Assembly (NCBI RefSeq): GCF_002115725.1
Contig: NZ_JFKD01000009.1
Coordinates: 124,001-188,000 of the forward strand
Source of the DNA: Marivita cryptomonadis
GTDB taxonomy: Bacteria > Pseudomonadota > Alphaproteobacteria > Rhodobacterales > Rhodobacteraceae
Direction of reading: 5' to 3'
DNA: 64,000 bases
Positions within the stretch are counted from its first letter, which is position 1, and every line of letters begins with the position of its first letter. The notes beneath the pieces were generated by a model. It did no database searches. It saw only the letters and a list, made by a program, of their open reading frames with translations, and was not told the DNA's origin. Positions 62,672-64,000 of the stretch are shown here, piece after piece. A program made the position numbers and the translations under genes.

Positions 62672-62718
62672 TCCAAGCTTCCCGATGCGCGGTCACTCGT
62701 TTCATGAGAAGTCGCAAA

Positions 62719-63816
62719 ATGAACAGACCAACCATTCTGACAGGCGACCGTACCACTGGGCCGCTTCACATTGGGCACTATGCGGGCTCACTCACAAACC
62801 GGCTGCGCTATCAGGACAGACATGAACAGTTTCTGCTGCTGGCGGACACCCAGGCCCTCACCGACAACGCCCTTTACCCAGAGAAGGTGCGGCGCAACGT
62901 GAGCGAGGTCGCGCTGGACTATCTGGCCGTGGGCATTGATCCCTGTCGCACGACCATCTGCCAGCAATCGCATCTTCCGGCGTTGGCGGAGATGTCAATG
63001 CTTTACCTGGACTTCGTCACGGTCGCACGGCTTGAACGAAATCCAACGATCAAGGACGAAATTCGTGTGCGTGGGTTCAGACGCGACATTCGTGCCGGAT
63101 TTCTGTGTTATCCGGGGGCACAGGCTGCGGACATTACAGCCTTCAAGGCGACGGTCGTGCCCGTGGGCGAGGATCAGGCCCCGCTGATCGAGCAAACCAA
63201 CGAGATCGTCCGGCGCATCAACTCTACGGTAGGCAGTGCCGTCTTGCCCGAAGCGCGGGCGATCATCCCAAAGGCGGGTCGGCTCCCCGGTATCGACGGA
63301 AAGGCCAAGATGTCGAAATCCGGGGGCAACGCCATAGCGCTGTCCACTTCGCCTGGCGAAATCAGAAATGCTGTCAGAGCGATGTTCACCGATCCGAACA
63401 ACCTGCACATCGAAGACCCCGGCAGTACAGAGGGCAATGTCGTCTTTACCTATCTCGACGCCTTCGACCCCGATCAGGATGGGCTTGCCGAGCTTAAGGC
63501 GCAGTATCGGAGAGGTGGGCTTGGCAATGGAAAGAAAAAAGCTCGTCTGGAAGCGATCCTCCAAGAGTTTATCGCCCCAATTCGCACGCGCAGAGCACAG
63601 CTCTCTGAAGACAGGGGATACGTTCTTGAGATCATCAGAGATGGGCACGGAACGGGCGCGAGAGCGCACCGAGGCGAAAAAGCGGGAAGTCGTGAGTGCT
63701 TTAGGTCTTTTTCAGTTGTAGGTAACCAGACCTGGCGAGCCGGACGAAGTGCAGCTTCGTCTCGCACCACTGGCGCAGCAACGGTCGGCGCGAAAGTGCG
63801 AAGCTCGATAAGCTGA
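62719..63816 (+). CDS. trpS: tryptophanyl-tRNA synthetase, Firmicutes-like type, frameshifted near the end
   Basis: The protein is a class I synthetase: TILTGDRTTGPLHIGHYAGS with HIGH at residues 17-20 and KMSKS at 197-201. The wording (GDR-TG-LHIGHY, ERNPTIKDEI, AQAADITAFKATVVPVG) is that of the type seen in enterococci and streptococci, not the usual proteobacterial TrpS. Codons are normal up to Asp308-Gly309. After GGG at 63643-63645 the expected ending (TERARERTEAKKREVVSAL, then GLFQL) lies in the next frame and stops at 63721; the frame as given runs on to 63816 with no family match. One extra G would explain it. ATG 62719 begins the family N terminus. Confidence 0.85.
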   Translation: MNRPTILTGDRTTGPLHIGHYAGSLTNRLRYQDRHEQFLLLADTQALTDNALYPEKVRRNVSEVALDYLAVGIDPCRTTICQQSHLPALAEMSMLYLDFVTVARLERNPTIKDEIRVRGFRRDIRAGFLCYPGAQAADITAFKATVVPVGEDQAPLIEQTNEIVRRINSTVGSAVLPEARAIIPKAGRLPGIDGKAKMSKSGGNAIALSTSPGEIRNAVRAMFTDPNNLHIEDPGSTEGNVVFTYLDAFDPDQDGLAELKAQYRRGGLGNGKKKARLEAILQEFIAPIRTRRAQLSEDRGYVLEIIRDGHGTGARAHRGEKAGSRECFRSFSVVGNQTWRAGRSAASSRTTGAATVGAKVRSSIS

Positions 63817-63828
63817 CAAATAACTCGT

Positions 63829-63904
63829 GTCAGACCACGATCACCAAGTCCTGCGGAACGAGGGCCTAGGCCCTCGAACTGCGAGGGACTAGGGTCGTGG
63901 TGAC
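63829..63904. repeat. nested inverted repeats, 76 bases
   Basis: Three nested pairs: GTCA-ga-CCACGA (63829-63840) with TCGTGG-TGAC (63895-63904); AGTCC (63847-63851) with GGACT (63886-63890); and the perfect palindrome CGAGGGCCTAGGCCCTCG (63859-63876) at the centre. No T-run. The rest of 63722-64000 holds no gene I can support; the last 100 bases are unassigned. Confidence 0.55.
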
Positions 63905-64000
63905 AGGTGGTGATGATTGGTGCTTGAACAGAGCGGTTCTAGGGCCGGGGGCCGGGGCCAGATAGACCTTCGAAAAACCACAGATTTGATATTTTGAGCC

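Noticed and set aside
63859..63876. Central palindrome considered as an integron attC site
   Set aside because: The conserved core ends of attC (GTTRRRY and RYYYAAC) are not seen at the right places.

Overview
The window looks like chromosomal DNA of an alphaproteobacterium of the Rhodobacterales (Roseobacter-type). The grounds are the Rhodobacter-type 407-residue 5-aminolevulinate synthase, a Bpt-type leucyltransferase, three binding-protein-dependent transporters of the TRAP and TTT classes, GC-rich hairpin repeats between genes, and the general gene style. This is inference from sequence, not from a database search.

Layout. 0.1-7.6 kb holds housekeeping genes: an aminotransferase, a TfoX-like protein, ndk, an ABC-F ATPase, MarC, a membrane aspartic protease, bpt and a cupin. 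7.6-12.2 kb is a TRAP operon on the minus strand with a TakP-like receptor, an oversized large permease and a stem-loop after the receptor gene. 13.0-15.6 kb is ilvI-ilvH behind a Val/Leu/Ile leader peptide and attenuator. 15.6-19.4 kb holds a Rieske oxygenase with its HTH regulator and small unknowns. 19.5-32.3 kb is a core block: prfB, a PBP1A, an amidase, an aminotransferase, an M48-TPR protease, a DsbA-like protein, ispG, a RodZ-like protein with a duplicated domain, and hemA with an FNR-like site upstream. 32.6-37 kb holds an M20 peptidase, a probable haloacetate dehalogenase, two identical tRNA-Asp genes and a membrane LytTR regulator. 37.0-42.0 kb is a tripartite tricarboxylate transporter operon that also carries an unexported BMP-family protein, facing an RpiR regulator.

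The most interesting system is at 44.0-51.9 kb. It is a tightly packed minus-strand operon with a polar amino acid ABC transporter, a class III aminotransferase, a beta-keto acid cleavage enzyme (BKACE), a GNAT acetyltransferase and an HDAC-like deacetylase, with a divergent LysR regulator. These four enzyme classes match, step for step, the aerobic L-beta-lysine pathway known biochemically from a Pseudomonas: acetylate, transaminate, cleave with acetyl-CoA, deacetylate to 4-aminobutyrate. This is an inference from gene content.

52.0-64.0 kb looks like accessory DNA. It starts with a 3' half of a tRNA-Val gene, as left by tRNA-targeted integration. An IS21-family element follows, flanked by two divergently oriented, 5'-truncated genes, one of them an SbcC/Rad50-like ATPase. 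Next comes a LacI-regulated OsmC-TRAP operon and an MFS transporter. The block ends with a tryptophanyl-tRNA synthetase of the type common in Firmicutes. It lies behind a Trp-Trp leader peptide and an attenuator-like terminator, and has an apparent one-base frameshift near its 3' end.
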